A DNA stretch of 64,000 bases from the NCBI RefSeq assembly GCF_003058465.1, contig NZ_CP028901.1:4163195-4227194 (forward strand). The letters run 5' to 3'. This stretch comes from Orrella marina (GTDB lineage: Bacteria; Pseudomonadota; Gammaproteobacteria; Burkholderiales; Burkholderiaceae_B). Made by a program: the position numbers and the translations under genes. The notes beneath the pieces are model-generated. The model made no database searches. It was not told where the DNA came from and worked only from the letters and a program-made list of their open reading frames with translations. Positions 47,055-54,564 of the stretch are shown piece by piece. Each line of letters opens with the position of its first letter. Position 1 is the first letter of the stretch.

Positions 47055-47417
47055 TCAGAAAAGCTCCAATTGTCTGCCCTCAATGCGCTGCCAGAATCGG
47101 GGTGTCATTCGTCTGGCCCACCCTTGCGTCAAGTCCGATTCGTGCTGCCAGGTGTCGTGACTGATCCGGCGCAGGCGGCTGACCGACGCCCGGCTTTTGT
47201 GTCCGTCATCGAGGGGCTGGTCGTCGTGATCGAGTCCCCACCGGATTCCGGTCACAGTCACAAGACTGTCAGCTTCTGACGCGCTCACGACCTCGATGCA
47301 GTAGCGGTACCCGAATCCAACCGGGCGGATAAACGTACCGGGCAGCGGCAAAGAAAATGGCCCGGATGGGGCCATGTGTCGAATAAAGAAGTTGCTGTTG
47401 CGGGTGGCTACTTCCAT
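47055..47417 (-). CDS. Small phage protein, unknown
   Basis: 120 aa from the ATG at 47417, which lies inside the end of the 38-aa membrane peptide gene. Mixed strand-rich sequence with SLVTVTGIRWGLDHDDQPL and a C-terminal MTPRFWQRIEGRQLELF. No family recognised. Confidence 0.6.
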   Translation of the reverse strand: MEVATRNSNFFIRHMAPSGPFSLPLPGTFIRPVGFGYRYCIEVVSASEADSLVTVTGIRWGLDHDDQPLDDGHKSRASVSRLRRISHDTWQHESDLTQGWARRMTPRFWQRIEGRQLELF

Positions 47418-47524
47418 AGCACCACCCCGATCAGGAAAGCCAGGCACAACCAGATCAGTACTGTATGCCTGCGGGATCCACGTGTGTAGTAGGTCGGATG
47501 ACCGGGCTTTCGGACTGCCTTCAT
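47408..47524 (-). CDS. 38-aa single-span membrane peptide
   Basis: A basic N-terminus (about 20 residues with six Lys/Arg) is followed by one membrane span, TVLIWLCLAFLIGVVLW. The ATG overlaps the upstream stop (ATGA) and the end overlaps the downstream start, so both junctions follow the coupled pattern of the operon. That pattern is the main support for calling so short a gene. Possibly a spanin- or immunity-like membrane peptide, but function unknown. Confidence 0.6.
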   Translation of the reverse strand: MKAVRKPGHPTYYTRGSRRHTVLIWLCLAFLIGVVLWK

Positions 47525-48039
47525 GCTGCCCTCCACTTGTGAAAGCGCATCATCGTCTCGATGAACTCCGAGATCTCCTCGCACTCGGCTGGCGTGAGTG
47601 TCAGGTGTGCGGCTCCCTTGCTGATCATGATCTTCCCGTTCGAGTGGTAGCCATAGCTGAAATCGCCCTTGTCTGGCACGGATTTCGGGGTCTCGTCTTG
47701 ATCAAGCATTGACTGCGCAGGCGCGTCGCTGATTTTTGGGTTCGTGATCTCGGGCTCAGTTCGATCTGCCTGCTCCGACTTTTTGGCATTACCGGGTGGT
47801 CCCCATTTCTCGACTGGTGTGAAGTCCAGCATTTCGGGTGTCCTGTAGTATCGAATGTTGTTGATCTTGTCGGTGCGGATGACGCCATGACGGACCGCAG
47901 ACTCCAGCAGGGAAATGACGTTCCTTCGGTCTGCACCGATCCTGTCTGCGAGAATGCGTGATGGCATCGGTTGCCCGAATTCCTTGATGGCCTTAATTGC
48001 CTTGTCTGCCATCGATCCGAGCTTGGGTGTGTAATTCAT
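47521..48039 (-). CDS. Winged-helix phage protein
   Basis: 172 aa. Residues 1-70 form a winged-helix DNA-binding domain (AIKAIKEFGQPMPSRILADRIGADRRNVISLLESAVRHGVI, quoted in part) resembling the H-NS-inducing or DnaA-like small regulators of prophages. A polar linker and a C-terminal alpha/beta part (GKIMISKGAAHLTLTPAECE) follow. Its start overlaps the upstream stop. Likely a regulator of the early operon; family not certain. Confidence 0.65.
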   Translation of the reverse strand: MNYTPKLGSMADKAIKAIKEFGQPMPSRILADRIGADRRNVISLLESAVRHGVIRTDKINNIRYYRTPEMLDFTPVEKWGPPGNAKKSEQADRTEPEITNPKISDAPAQSMLDQDETPKSVPDKGDFSYGYHSNGKIMISKGAAHLTLTPAECEEISEFIETMMRFHKWRAA

Positions 48040-48275
48040 GGATCAACTCCCATTTTTGCCAGAGCGGCCCGAGCTTTTGTGATGGCCGGGTGAGTGGTGG
48101 CAGAGGGCAGTGCGTCGAGCAGTCCCGCCAAGGCATCTACCAAATCGCCTCTCACGCTCTGAAACCGGTCTCTGGCCGCATCAAAAGCTCTGATGTTGGC
48201 GCGATTCCCGGCATCCATCATCCGGTGGTAGGCCGTTTCGCATTCAAAGAGTGCTGAGGTGAGTTCGTCTTTCAC
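48036..48275 (-). CDS. Small helical phage protein
   Basis: 79 aa with a GTG start that overlaps the upstream stop. Predicted all-helical (ALFECETAYHRMMDAGN, FDAARDRFQSVRGDLVDAL). Family not recognised. Confidence 0.6.
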   Translation of the reverse strand: MKDELTSALFECETAYHRMMDAGNRANIRAFDAARDRFQSVRGDLVDALAGLLDALPSATTHPAITKARAALAKMGVDP

Positions 48276-48439
48276 TTTCGTCTCCCCATGATTCGGTCTC
48301 TCGGCTCGGCTACGTGGTGGGCACCATCCAGGTCTGAGGGGTAGCGCAGGGTCTCGGGTTGTGGCTGCCGCTCCATCCTTGCCAAGCGGTTGTCGATGGA
48401 TTTCAGGGCCACGAGGATTTGTTTGAGCAGGTCGGTCAT
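48272..48439 (-). CDS. 55-aa phage protein
   Basis: Begins MTDLLKQILVALKSIDNRLARME, an amphipathic helix or short coiled coil, then a polar tail. Its ATG overlaps the upstream stop (ATGA) and its stop overlaps the downstream GTG, the same coupled pattern as its neighbours. Too short for common gene-finding cut-offs; function unknown. Confidence 0.6.
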   Translation of the reverse strand: MTDLLKQILVALKSIDNRLARMERQPQPETLRYPSDLDGAHHVAEPRDRIMGRRK

Positions 48440-48768
48440 GGCGCGTCCTCCGGCTTGGGTGCGGCGGCGAGCATGGCTACATAATGATCCTCTGGCCCTT
48501 GCATTACTCGCTGCATACGAGGGCCGAAGTTGCGTAAGGTGTATTCGTCGTCACCATTGTTTGCCGCTTCAACCATTTCCTCAGTCGGTCTCTTCGGCAC
48601 GAGTTGCCAGCCCTCGGGGATTACGGGCTGCAAAGCCGCACGGGCTTGCCATGCGTCAAGCATGACACGGGTAATTCTCGATGCATATTCACCGCGTGGC
48701 ATTTTGTGAAGTTCTGCTTTTCCCAATGCCCACGCCTCAAAAGCGGCCATATCTTGGTCTGGTGTCAT
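48436..48768 (-). CDS. Small phage protein, unknown
   Basis: 110 aa. The pattern MAAFEAWALGKAELHKMPRG followed by AWQARAALQP and GWQLVPKRPTEEMVEAA matches a common kind of phage accessory protein (short, helix-rich, found in siphophage early operons) of unknown role. ATG overlaps the upstream stop. Confidence 0.7.
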   Translation of the reverse strand: MTPDQDMAAFEAWALGKAELHKMPRGEYASRITRVMLDAWQARAALQPVIPEGWQLVPKRPTEEMVEAANNGDDEYTLRNFGPRMQRVMQGPEDHYVAMLAAAPKPEDAP

Positions 48769-49055
48769 GGTTGCTCCATTTTCAATTCACGAATCCTGAG
48801 AGCAACCCAATAGGGCGCAGAATCGTGGTGAATGCTTTCTGCTGCTTTTGCAGCTTGCTCCAAAGCCGAATTCCAGCCGTCTTGGTAGCCGTTGCCGTAA
48901 TGTTTGGCTCTGGATAGTTTTTCGGCCTCATCCCGCACGGCTTGGGCGTAGGCTTCAGCTTGTTCGACCTCGATGTACTGCTGATCCGCGTCGATTCGTC
49001 GCATTCCGAACCTGATTTCGTCGGCGGTTACCGGCTCCGGCATTTTTATGCTCAT
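48765..49055 (-). CDS. Small phage protein, unknown
   Basis: 96 aa from the ATG at 49055, overlapping the upstream stop. Helical, acidic (IEVEQAEAYAQAVRDEAEKL) with an aromatic patch HYGNGYQDGWNSALEQAAK. No family recognised. The stop overlaps the next start by four bases. Confidence 0.6.
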   Translation of the reverse strand: MSIKMPEPVTADEIRFGMRRIDADQQYIEVEQAEAYAQAVRDEAEKLSRAKHYGNGYQDGWNSALEQAAKAAESIHHDSAPYWVALRIRELKMEQP

Positions 49056-49198
49056 CCCACCACCTCTTCGATCAGATTCCCAGTGCACCTCTCCAGACTG
49101 TCCCGCAGGTAGTCAGGCAGCGGTTTGCCGGTCGAATAGCTCCACGACTCCAGCGCTGACAACAGCATCAGAATCTCGATTATTTGGTCTTTGCTCAC
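49052..49198 (-). CDS. 48-aa phage protein
   Basis: GTG start overlapping the upstream stop (GTGA), stop overlapping the downstream ATG. Begins VSKDQIIEILMLLSALESWS, an amphipathic helix. Called because of the double overlap; function unknown. Confidence 0.55.
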   Translation of the reverse strand: MSKDQIIEILMLLSALESWSYSTGKPLPDYLRDSLERCTGNLIEEVVG

Positions 49199-49479
49199 CG
49201 TCTGGCCCCCATCATTTCCACACCACCGGCCCCAATGGCTTCGAGCTCTCGCCGGAGTTGCTCGTTCTCCTTGCGCAGCTGCTCGTAGTCCTCACACAAC
49301 CGCATGTTTGCGGCACCACGAAGTTCGATGGTGTGAGTGGCTTCGGTCAGCTGCTTTTCCAGCTTCTCGATCTGCTCTCGCATTTCCGCCAGTTGTGAGC
49401 GCAGAAAGTCGCTTGTGGCCTGTTCGACCCGGTACTGATTAATTGCTTCTTCGCGGGTCAGGCTGTCAATGAGTTGCAT
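49195..49479 (-). CDS. Coiled-coil phage protein
   Basis: 94 aa, almost entirely a heptad-like coiled coil (about residues 20-85: RSQLAEMREQIEKLEKQL and EQLRKENEQLRRELEAIG). It leads the group of overlapping genes that runs to the integrase. Function unknown; scaffold or small regulatory partner are both possible. Confidence 0.65.
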   Translation of the reverse strand: MQLIDSLTREEAINQYRVEQATSDFLRSQLAEMREQIEKLEKQLTEATHTIELRGAANMRLCEDYEQLRKENEQLRRELEAIGAGGVEMMGARR

Positions 49480-49582
49480 GTTTTTTCCTTTGCACGAGGA
49501 TGTGCTCTCTGCATTTTGGATGAGAGGAACTAATGTAAATTGAGGGAAGGTTCAGTGACCTGCAGAGCAAGTGGAGATGCTG

Positions 49583-50182
49583 ATGAAGCCAAGCGGAACA
49601 GAAATAGTGGTGATTGCGTTGTTGCTTGGATTTGGCGTTCTGCTGGCGCATGGCTGGCCAGACGGAGGGAACATTTGGCCTGCACTCTCCGCTATCTCTA
49701 CCTTCGTCGCGTCGTTAGTTGCGCTTTATTTTGGTTTGAGAGATCAGCGTCGAGTCAGCTCTGAGATAAGAAATAGATCCATACTGGAAGCGTCCGCAGC
49801 GATTCCCTGTGTGAAACAATGCATAAAAAGAGTTGAGGATGCCGCGCGATGGCTTCGTGTTTGCGGATTACCCGATGCTACCCAAGCAATCTGTTACAGC
49901 GCGTGTAGTGCGTCCGTTTCATCAGCTTTGGCGCTTATGAATGCTATCGAAATAAGATCCCTTGTTCATTTTGATCCATCGGTAGCAACACGTATCGCTA
50001 CGCTAACTGGGGCATTGCTAGCCATCAACAACGATATTGAAGCGAACGTTGGAATCAAGAACTGGGATACTCCGGTATTTGAATCTCGCTTCAATTCATG
50101 GGAAAGCGATCTGTCTGCAATCTCAGCAGAGTTGCGCGTCATTTCGCAAGATATCGAGAGGCTCATAGAGCGTTCCTCTTAG
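49583..50182 (+). CDS. Membrane protein encoded opposite to the early operon (moron-like)
   Basis: 199 aa from the ATG at 49583; in-frame starts at 49571 (GTG) and 49577 are alternatives. Two membrane segments (about 7-24 and 36-52) precede a long cytoplasmic helical part. It is on the plus strand in an otherwise leftward operon and looks less GC-rich than its neighbours, as expected for an accessory gene carried by the phage. The layout, two short spans then a helical soluble domain, recalls small phage-exclusion proteins, but no family is recognised. Confidence 0.6.
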   Translation: MKPSGTEIVVIALLLGFGVLLAHGWPDGGNIWPALSAISTFVASLVALYFGLRDQRRVSSEIRNRSILEASAAIPCVKQCIKRVEDAARWLRVCGLPDATQAICYSACSASVSSALALMNAIEIRSLVHFDPSVATRIATLTGALLAINNDIEANVGIKNWDTPVFESRFNSWESDLSAISAELRVISQDIERLIERSS

Positions 50183-50227
50183 AATTGAATGGGGCCGCCA
50201 ACCTCACTTTCACTAACATCCTATATC

Positions 50228-50671
50228 TCAGAACGGGATGTCATCATCAAGGTCGCCGGGATCCTGCGGCGCGTCGTCAGCTGGTGGCTTTCCTCTCCTG
50301 GCTTTACCTGGGGGCGATTCACTTTCGCCTGCCGTGCTACGGGATCCGAGCATCTGCAACTGCTGACCGATGATCTCGGTGATGTACCGATCGTCTCCCG
50401 AGTGATCCTGGTACTTTCTGGTGCGCAGTCTGCCTTCGATGTAGACCTGACTGCCTTTCTTCAGATACTCGCCAGCAATCTCAGCCAGACGGTTAAAAAG
50501 TGAGATTCGGTGCCACTCGGTGTCCTCTCGGACTTCGCCGGTGTTCTTGTCGGTTCTCTTGTCAGTGGTGGCCACTGACAGATTGCAGACAGCCACGCCT
50601 GAGGACGTGTAGCGCACTTCCGGATCTCGTCCGAGGTTGCCGACGATGATGACTTTGTTGACAGATGCCAT
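50228..50671 (-). CDS. ssb: Single-stranded DNA-binding protein
   Basis: 147 aa. An OB-fold starts [20 protein letters not shown], with [20 protein letters not shown] and [18 protein letters not shown] disordered linker ends in Asp-Asp-Asp-Ile-Pro-Phe, the acidic tip that recruits partner proteins. It is a phage-encoded SSB for replication or recombination, in the middle of the early operon. Confidence 0.95.
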   Translation of the reverse strand: MASVNKVIIVGNLGRDPEVRYTSSGVAVCNLSVATTDKRTDKNTGEVREDTEWHRISLFNRLAEIAGEYLKKGSQVYIEGRLRTRKYQDHSGDDRYITEIIGQQLQMLGSRSTAGESESPPGKARRGKPPADDAPQDPGDLDDDIPF

Positions 50672-50672
50672 G

Positions 50673-50876
50673 TCAGCTCCACTGCGTCAGGATTTCGATG
50701 ATGTCTTTGGCGAACATGAGCGGGGCAAACATCGCCACCACGACTGCAATGCCAGTCAGTAGGCTCAGCGTCCAGCCCCATGGGGGCGTTTCCTGAAACC
50801 GAGGATCATCGGTCACTGGAAACCAGCGGGCGAGCAGAGACACAGCCGCCTGAGCAGGCCTGTTGATGTATTCCAT
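50673..50876 (-). CDS. Small membrane protein
   Basis: 67 aa, one membrane span (about 35-55: [20 protein letters not shown]). It ends two bases before the ssb start. The 196 bases upstream hold no gene. Function unknown. Confidence 0.6.
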   Translation of the reverse strand: MEYINRPAQAAVSLLARWFPVTDDPRFQETPPWGWTLSLLTGIAVVVAMFAPLMFAKDIIEILTQWS

Positions 50877-51072
50877 GGGGATTCCTTTCTGATGTGATGG
50901 ACGGGCACCGCCCCCGTCTGGAGACCAAACCTCGGCTGTCTCTGGCCTATCAGGGTTTTGCTATACCAATCCCCGGTTCTCCAGCCCGGAGAAGCTCACC
51001 GGTTGAGGTGGTGCACGTACTCGCCTCAACAGTCACCACCGCCCGTTGAGGGTCAAAGCACCGCTGCGGGTG

Positions 51073-51297
51073 TTAGAAAAAGGTGGGTTTGGCAACACCA
51101 CGTGTCAGTGCCATCAGCCCGGTCTGTAGATCGGTTGCCCCGATGCTGATCCATCGCTGATCAAGGCCTTCAGTGTCACGTAGAGACTGGACCAGTTGGC
51201 TAAGCTCAGCGCCTTTTTGCTTGATCTGGTTCATAAGGTCGATCTCTTCCTGGCTGAGCTCTCGATAGCCCTTTATCTGTCTGTGCTGATTATCCAT
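51073..51297 (-). CDS. Acb2/Tad1-like anti-CBASS cyclic-nucleotide sponge
   Basis: 74 aa. The sequence opens HRQIKGYRELSQEEIDLMNQ and closes RWISIGATDLQTGLMALTRG and VAKPTFF, the pattern of the small Acb2 family (formerly an unnamed domain in many tailed phages). Tyr11 and Lys26 sit exactly where, as I recall, the known Acb2 protein contacts its cyclic dinucleotide. Acb2 soaks up cyclic di- and trinucleotide signals and so stops CBASS-type and related abortive defence from firing. Position in the leftward early operon, 10 bases before the DUF2303 gene product's end, suits early expression. Binding here is inferred from sequence only. Confidence 0.75.
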   Translation of the reverse strand: MDNQHRQIKGYRELSQEEIDLMNQIKQKGAELSQLVQSLRDTEGLDQRWISIGATDLQTGLMALTRGVAKPTFF

Positions 51298-51306
51298 ACA
51301 GTTTCC

Positions 51307-52110
51307 TTAGATGCTGCCTCGGTAGATCAGTCGGGTTGTCTGCTGCTCGATGGTGGACCAAACGTCGTTTACGGCGTCCTCGAGGATCTTGTGCGGCCGG
51401 ACCAGCTCGTACCACATGACCAGGGTTGCATCTTTGATCCGGTACCGAAGGCGACATTCAATCGCGTACGGTGCGCCCCCTTCGAGAACCTGAATGCCGA
51501 TCTTGAAGGTCTCGGGGATCTGCAGCTTGCCTTTGGCTGAAGTGCCCTGGATCTCTTCCTCGTAGGTCAGCTCTTGCTGCCCGTTGGCCAGACGAAGGCC
51601 AGAAGAGAAGTTGACCTTCTTCTTGGCCTGCAGACTGCGCGAGATCTCCAGCATATCTGCACCAGGCGGCTCGACAATATCGGGCAGGTTGCGCTCGATG
51701 AACTCGGCGAACTGTTCCTGACTCATGCCGGTCTTGTCTTTGCTGCTCCATTCCTTCCACTCGATCGAGAATGGACACGCATACTTGACCAGGTGCTCTT
51801 TCCACCCCGGATAGTCGCCACCGTGGTCATCGAGTACGCCCACGAACATCGGTGGATTGATCCGTCCGTAGATCTGGCTGCTCTCAATCGCATGGAGGTT
51901 GAAATACCGGATGAAGCTTGCTGCATCCTCCAGCGTGACGGCGCCAGACTTACGCATCGGGGACGCCTCGAATTTCTCCAGGCTACGAAGGTCATACCCT
52001 TGCGGTACCACGGCATACGAACCGAGCCCGACCTCCTTTGCGTCACCTATGGCGGCACCGACTTCCAAAGCGTGGCCTAGTCCATCGGCCTGTGATATCA
52101 GTTCTTGCAT
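51307..52110 (-). CDS. DUF2303 (YfdQ) family phage protein
   Basis: 267 aa, the usual size. Features of the family are GLGSYAVVPQGYDLRSLE, AASFIRYFNLHAIESSQIY, FVGVLDDHGG and a C-terminal ECRLRYRIKDATLVMWYELV. Widely found in phages next to ssb and recombination genes; biochemical role unknown, replication or recombination accessory is likely. It starts four bases before the upstream small gene's end is passed, so the two are an operon. Confidence 0.88.
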   Translation of the reverse strand: MQELISQADGLGHALEVGAAIGDAKEVGLGSYAVVPQGYDLRSLEKFEASPMRKSGAVTLEDAASFIRYFNLHAIESSQIYGRINPPMFVGVLDDHGGDYPGWKEHLVKYACPFSIEWKEWSSKDKTGMSQEQFAEFIERNLPDIVEPPGADMLEISRSLQAKKKVNFSSGLRLANGQQELTYEEEIQGTSAKGKLQIPETFKIGIQVLEGGAPYAIECRLRYRIKDATLVMWYELVRPHKILEDAVNDVWSTIEQQTTRLIYRGSI

Positions 52111-52113
52111 TGC

Positions 52114-52446
52114 TTACACCTTTTTCAGCGGCCGGTCTTCCTGGCCGATAATCTTCAGGCCTTCGAGGGTCATCTGCCGCGGATCTGATCGCGTCAGGTT
52201 GCCTTCTGGTGTGGCCCACATGATGGAGGAACCCTTGGTGAGTTCGGGCACCTTGGTTTTGATGTCGTCAGCAATCTCCAGCTCGCCGCTCTTGCCTGGC
52301 TTGATGCTGATGGTCAACTGCAACTTGCCCGCCTTACCCGTCTCGACGCAGGCGTTGACCACTTCCTGCAGGGAGTCTGTGAGTTCGTCGTGCAAGGTTC
52401 CGTACCGTAGATCCGTGAGGACCTCGGCAAAACTCTTCTTTGACAT
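52114..52446 (-). CDS. Small phage protein paired with DUF2303
   Basis: 110 aa from the ATG at 52446 (CGGAGA upstream; the frame is open to 52524 but that part is not protein-like). Contains LRYGTLHDELTDSLQEVVNA and KLQLTISIKPGKSGELEI. This protein and DUF2303 are regular neighbours in phage genomes. Function unknown. Confidence 0.7.
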   Translation of the reverse strand: MSKKSFAEVLTDLRYGTLHDELTDSLQEVVNACVETGKAGKLQLTISIKPGKSGELEIADDIKTKVPELTKGSSIMWATPEGNLTRSDPRQMTLEGLKIIGQEDRPLKKV

Positions 52447-52785
52447 GGGATCGTCTCCGCGACGTGAATGATGTGATGCCCTGCAGACAGAGAGGGCGGT
52501 TCCGGCTTTCACCATGTCCGGCATGGGCCTGTGCGCACTCAGGCTGGCGTTTTGGCTTTGCTAGTAAGCCAGAGCAATGGTCTGCACTCACCCGGCAGTG
52601 ATAGGAAGCGTCATGACGGACGCCCTCGCTGGATCGGTCACATAGCGGCCTCCATGTTTAGCTGGCCCTGACTTTCGGGCGGCAGGGTTTCGCCTGAACG
52701 TTCACTGCCATCAAGTCCGACTCTCACGAGTAAGATTTTGTGGGGGGGTTTAAAGTGGTGTGATTCCACCTGGTTGCGTTCGCCT
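52447..52785. other. Intergenic region in the early operon
   Basis: About 340 bases with no convincing gene. It may hold a secondary promoter or processing site for the DUF2303-to-int transcript. Confidence 0.35.
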
Positions 52786-53025
52786 TCAGAAAAGCGACTC
52801 TTGCCTGATGTCGTGTTGAGTTTTTCGTTCGCCGATCAGTCCGATTTCCGCGAAAAACTCTTTCCTTGCTAAGAGCCATGCCTTGTACGGCCAGTGCTTT
52901 CTTTGTCCAAATGGATAAGACGAATCAATCTTTGATTTGATCTTTTCAATGTCTGTCTCGCCGATCTGTTTGCAGTTTTGATAGACCTGCCTCATGACGG
53001 ATATGGAAATTGTCTTCCATGACAT
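52786..53025 (-). CDS. Small basic phage protein
   Basis: 79 aa with AAAGGAG 6 bases before the ATG. Basic and aromatic-rich (SSYPFGQRKHWPYKAWLLARKEFFAE). The WPYKAWL pattern is seen in a family of unnamed phage/plasmid proteins, but I cannot name a function. Confidence 0.65.
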   Translation of the reverse strand: MSWKTISISVMRQVYQNCKQIGETDIEKIKSKIDSSYPFGQRKHWPYKAWLLARKEFFAEIGLIGERKTQHDIRQESLF

Positions 53026-53320
53026 GTTCTTCTCCTTTGGAATGATGGTGACCGGAGGTGATCCCGGCTTGCTGATTAGGTAGGCATATAGCCGTTTGAC
53101 GTACCCAATAGCACCGTATGGTTGGTTTCCATTTCTAGGCCGAGCACCACCTCGTTTTGCCTACGGTTGCGCATCACCACTGCGCATTCACCATCATCAA
53201 GGCGTGCCGGGCTTGATACCGGCTCATGCTGACTTGCCCCTCAAGCAGATTTGTGGGGAGCTATTCCAATCGAACGTTGTTTTCTGATCAAGGATTTCGA
53301 CACGAACTAACGGTTCGCAA

Positions 53321-53530
53321 TTAGGAAGTAAGAGTGATGAATGCCTCGTCTGCGTCTTGTGCACTGAAAAGATCGCTCCCACCCTTTTCACGTAGAACGT
53401 GTACGAGTGCAATCTTGTCGGCTCGTTTTAGCGTCGCTGCCTCACTTGGGGTCATAACGTGGTCGTCTTTCTCACCGAAGTGCAAGTTATAGGATGTTGC
53501 AATCAACGCGTTGATTTTCAATTCGTCCAT
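53321..53530 (-). CDS. Small phage protein, unknown
   Basis: 69 aa with GGAGAG 7 bases before the ATG. It has EAATLKRADKIALVHVLREKGG and an acidic end. AT-richer than its neighbours. Function unknown. Confidence 0.6.
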   Translation of the reverse strand: MDELKINALIATSYNLHFGEKDDHVMTPSEAATLKRADKIALVHVLREKGGSDLFSAQDADEAFITLTS

Positions 53531-53771
53531 GATTCTCTCCGTCCGTTGTTAATTAATGGAGCTGGATCAATAATTTGTGCTGCTCCAGTCAGTTTATCTA
53601 TACCTTTTCATTTGTCATCAGGCGCGGCACTCATCAAATAGCCATCAAATGGCCATCAAATGAAAAATGCCGCCTCGGATGACTCCGCCCCGAGCGAGAT
53701 ACCACGACGCTTCGGGGCAGGTTGCCGACTTGCACGGCGCAATCCGGTTGGCCCGGATCGTCGTCTTCTGA

Positions 53772-53999
53772 TTACATCGCCATCAGGTCAGCTTGTGCAG
53801 CTGTGGTTGGCGCGGCTTTCACCGTCCCTGGCTCGCAGCACTCTTTATGCGGTCTCAACTCCACAAGTGCTGGTCTGCCAGATTTCCCGCTATTGCTAAT
53901 CGGCGCGGCAGGTTGTGTCGCGCGCCTGCCCGGTCGCATATCCCCAGTAGGGGCCGGGCGCGTTGTCGTCTGGTTGTTAAAGACCCTTTCGGGCGGCAC
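53772..53999 (-). CDS. Possible first gene of the PL transcript
   Basis: 75 aa with a GTG start about 15 bases after the expected transcript start. Arg/Pro/Ala-rich with a Cys pair (HKECCEPGTVKAAPTT). Another frame from an ATG a few bases upstream overlaps it. It may be a short regulatory protein, such as those often found first in phage early operons, or untranslated leader. Evidence is position and an open frame only. Confidence 0.3.
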   Translation of the reverse strand: MPPERVFNNQTTTRPAPTGDMRPGRRATQPAAPISNSGKSGRPALVELRPHKECCEPGTVKAAPTTAAQADLMAM

Positions 54000-54020
54000 A
54001 TCCGTTGATGCGATGGGAGA

Positions 54021-54049
54021 ATAGTAAGCGTGCTAACAGAATATGTCAA
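54021..54049 (-). promoter_or_regulatory. Leftward early promoter PL of the prophage
   Basis: On the minus strand, TTGACA (54049-54044), 17 bases, TACTAT (54026-54021). The -35 box is perfect. Operators overlap both boxes, so a repressor bound there would block RNA polymerase. It fires into the early operon that ends with int. Confidence 0.8.
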
Positions 54050-54080
54050 GCATGCTAACAAAAATAATTAGCACGCTTAC
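54024..54080. promoter_or_regulatory. Left operator cluster, three repressor sites (OL)
   Basis: Three copies of a 14-bp site: GTAAGCGTGCTAAC (54024-54037), TCAAGCATGCTAAC (54046-54059) and, inverted, ATTAGCACGCTTAC (54067-54080). Spacing is 22 and 21 bases, two helical turns, as expected for cooperative repressor binding. The same site recurs beside the repressor gene at 63.85 kb. Confidence 0.85.
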
Positions 54081-54130
54081 GGCGAGGTGAAAATAAAACC
54101 CGCGTCTGCGGGCTGGATGAAATCAAGAGA

Positions 54131-54322
54131 TCAGTGCGGGTCGAGAGTACAGGCCGTATCAACCAGGCCGCGTCTGACGTCTGAGACAATTGCTCTGCGT
54201 GCGCCATCGTCGAGTCGGTCCCATGCGTGCTCAAGTGCGCTAAGAACTGCCTCAAGCTCTGCAATCCGGGTGATGCTATGGACGATTGATGCCGCCCCTG
54301 GCGGCTCCGGTGTGGTATTCAT
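54131..54322 (-). CDS. 63-aa protein under a LexA box (SOS-induced phage protein)
   Basis: From the ATG at 54322, chosen because GGAGG lies 8 bases upstream. It is helical with LEAVLSALEHAWDRLDDGAR and two Cys-free basic segments; no family recognised. A near-consensus LexA box and a -10 box lie directly upstream. It sits between the left operator and the restriction-modification genes. Small LexA-controlled phage proteins often inactivate the phage repressor or arrest the host, so an antirepressor or lysis-timing role is a fair guess, not shown. Confidence 0.65.
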   Translation of the reverse strand: MNTTPEPPGAASIVHSITRIAELEAVLSALEHAWDRLDDGARRAIVSDVRRGLVDTACTLDPH

Positions 54323-54367
54323 TTGCTTGGCCTCCATCATTTGATTTTGCCGACGTTCCGGCTACGT

Positions 54368-54395
54368 ATGATAATTACTGTATATCCACACAGTA
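54368..54395 (-). promoter_or_regulatory. LexA (SOS) box and promoter
   Basis: TACTGTATATCCACACAGTA at 54376-54395 has both CTGT and ACAG halves with 8 bases between and close to the consensus centre (17 of 20 positions by my count against the E. coli consensus). On the minus strand a TATCAT -10 box (54373-54368) follows at once, so LexA would block it. Confidence 0.8.
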
Positions 54396-54515
54396 ACCAT
54401 GGTCAAGAAACTTAGTGGTAGGGAAAGCGATGAGTCCGGGTGCGACGGGTTTCGTCGCTACATTCCGGCACTTCTTTCGGGTGGTCAGTGTTTCCCTACC
54501 CAACGCAACAGACGT

Positions 54516-54539
54516 AAAAAAACCGCTTCGGGGGCGGTT
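54516..54539 (-). terminator. Intrinsic terminator after the restriction endonuclease gene
   Basis: Minus strand: AACCGC and GCGGTT arms (54521-54526, 54534-54539) followed by seven U. It closes the restriction-modification transcript, 25 bases after the endonuclease stop. Confidence 0.85.
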
Positions 54540-54564
54540 ACATGGGTTAGGCGTTGAATTGGAT

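Noticed and set aside
53722..54024. 100-codon plus-strand frame leading into the left operator
   Set aside because: Runs against the PL transcript, has no ribosome binding site, and its end lies within the promoter.
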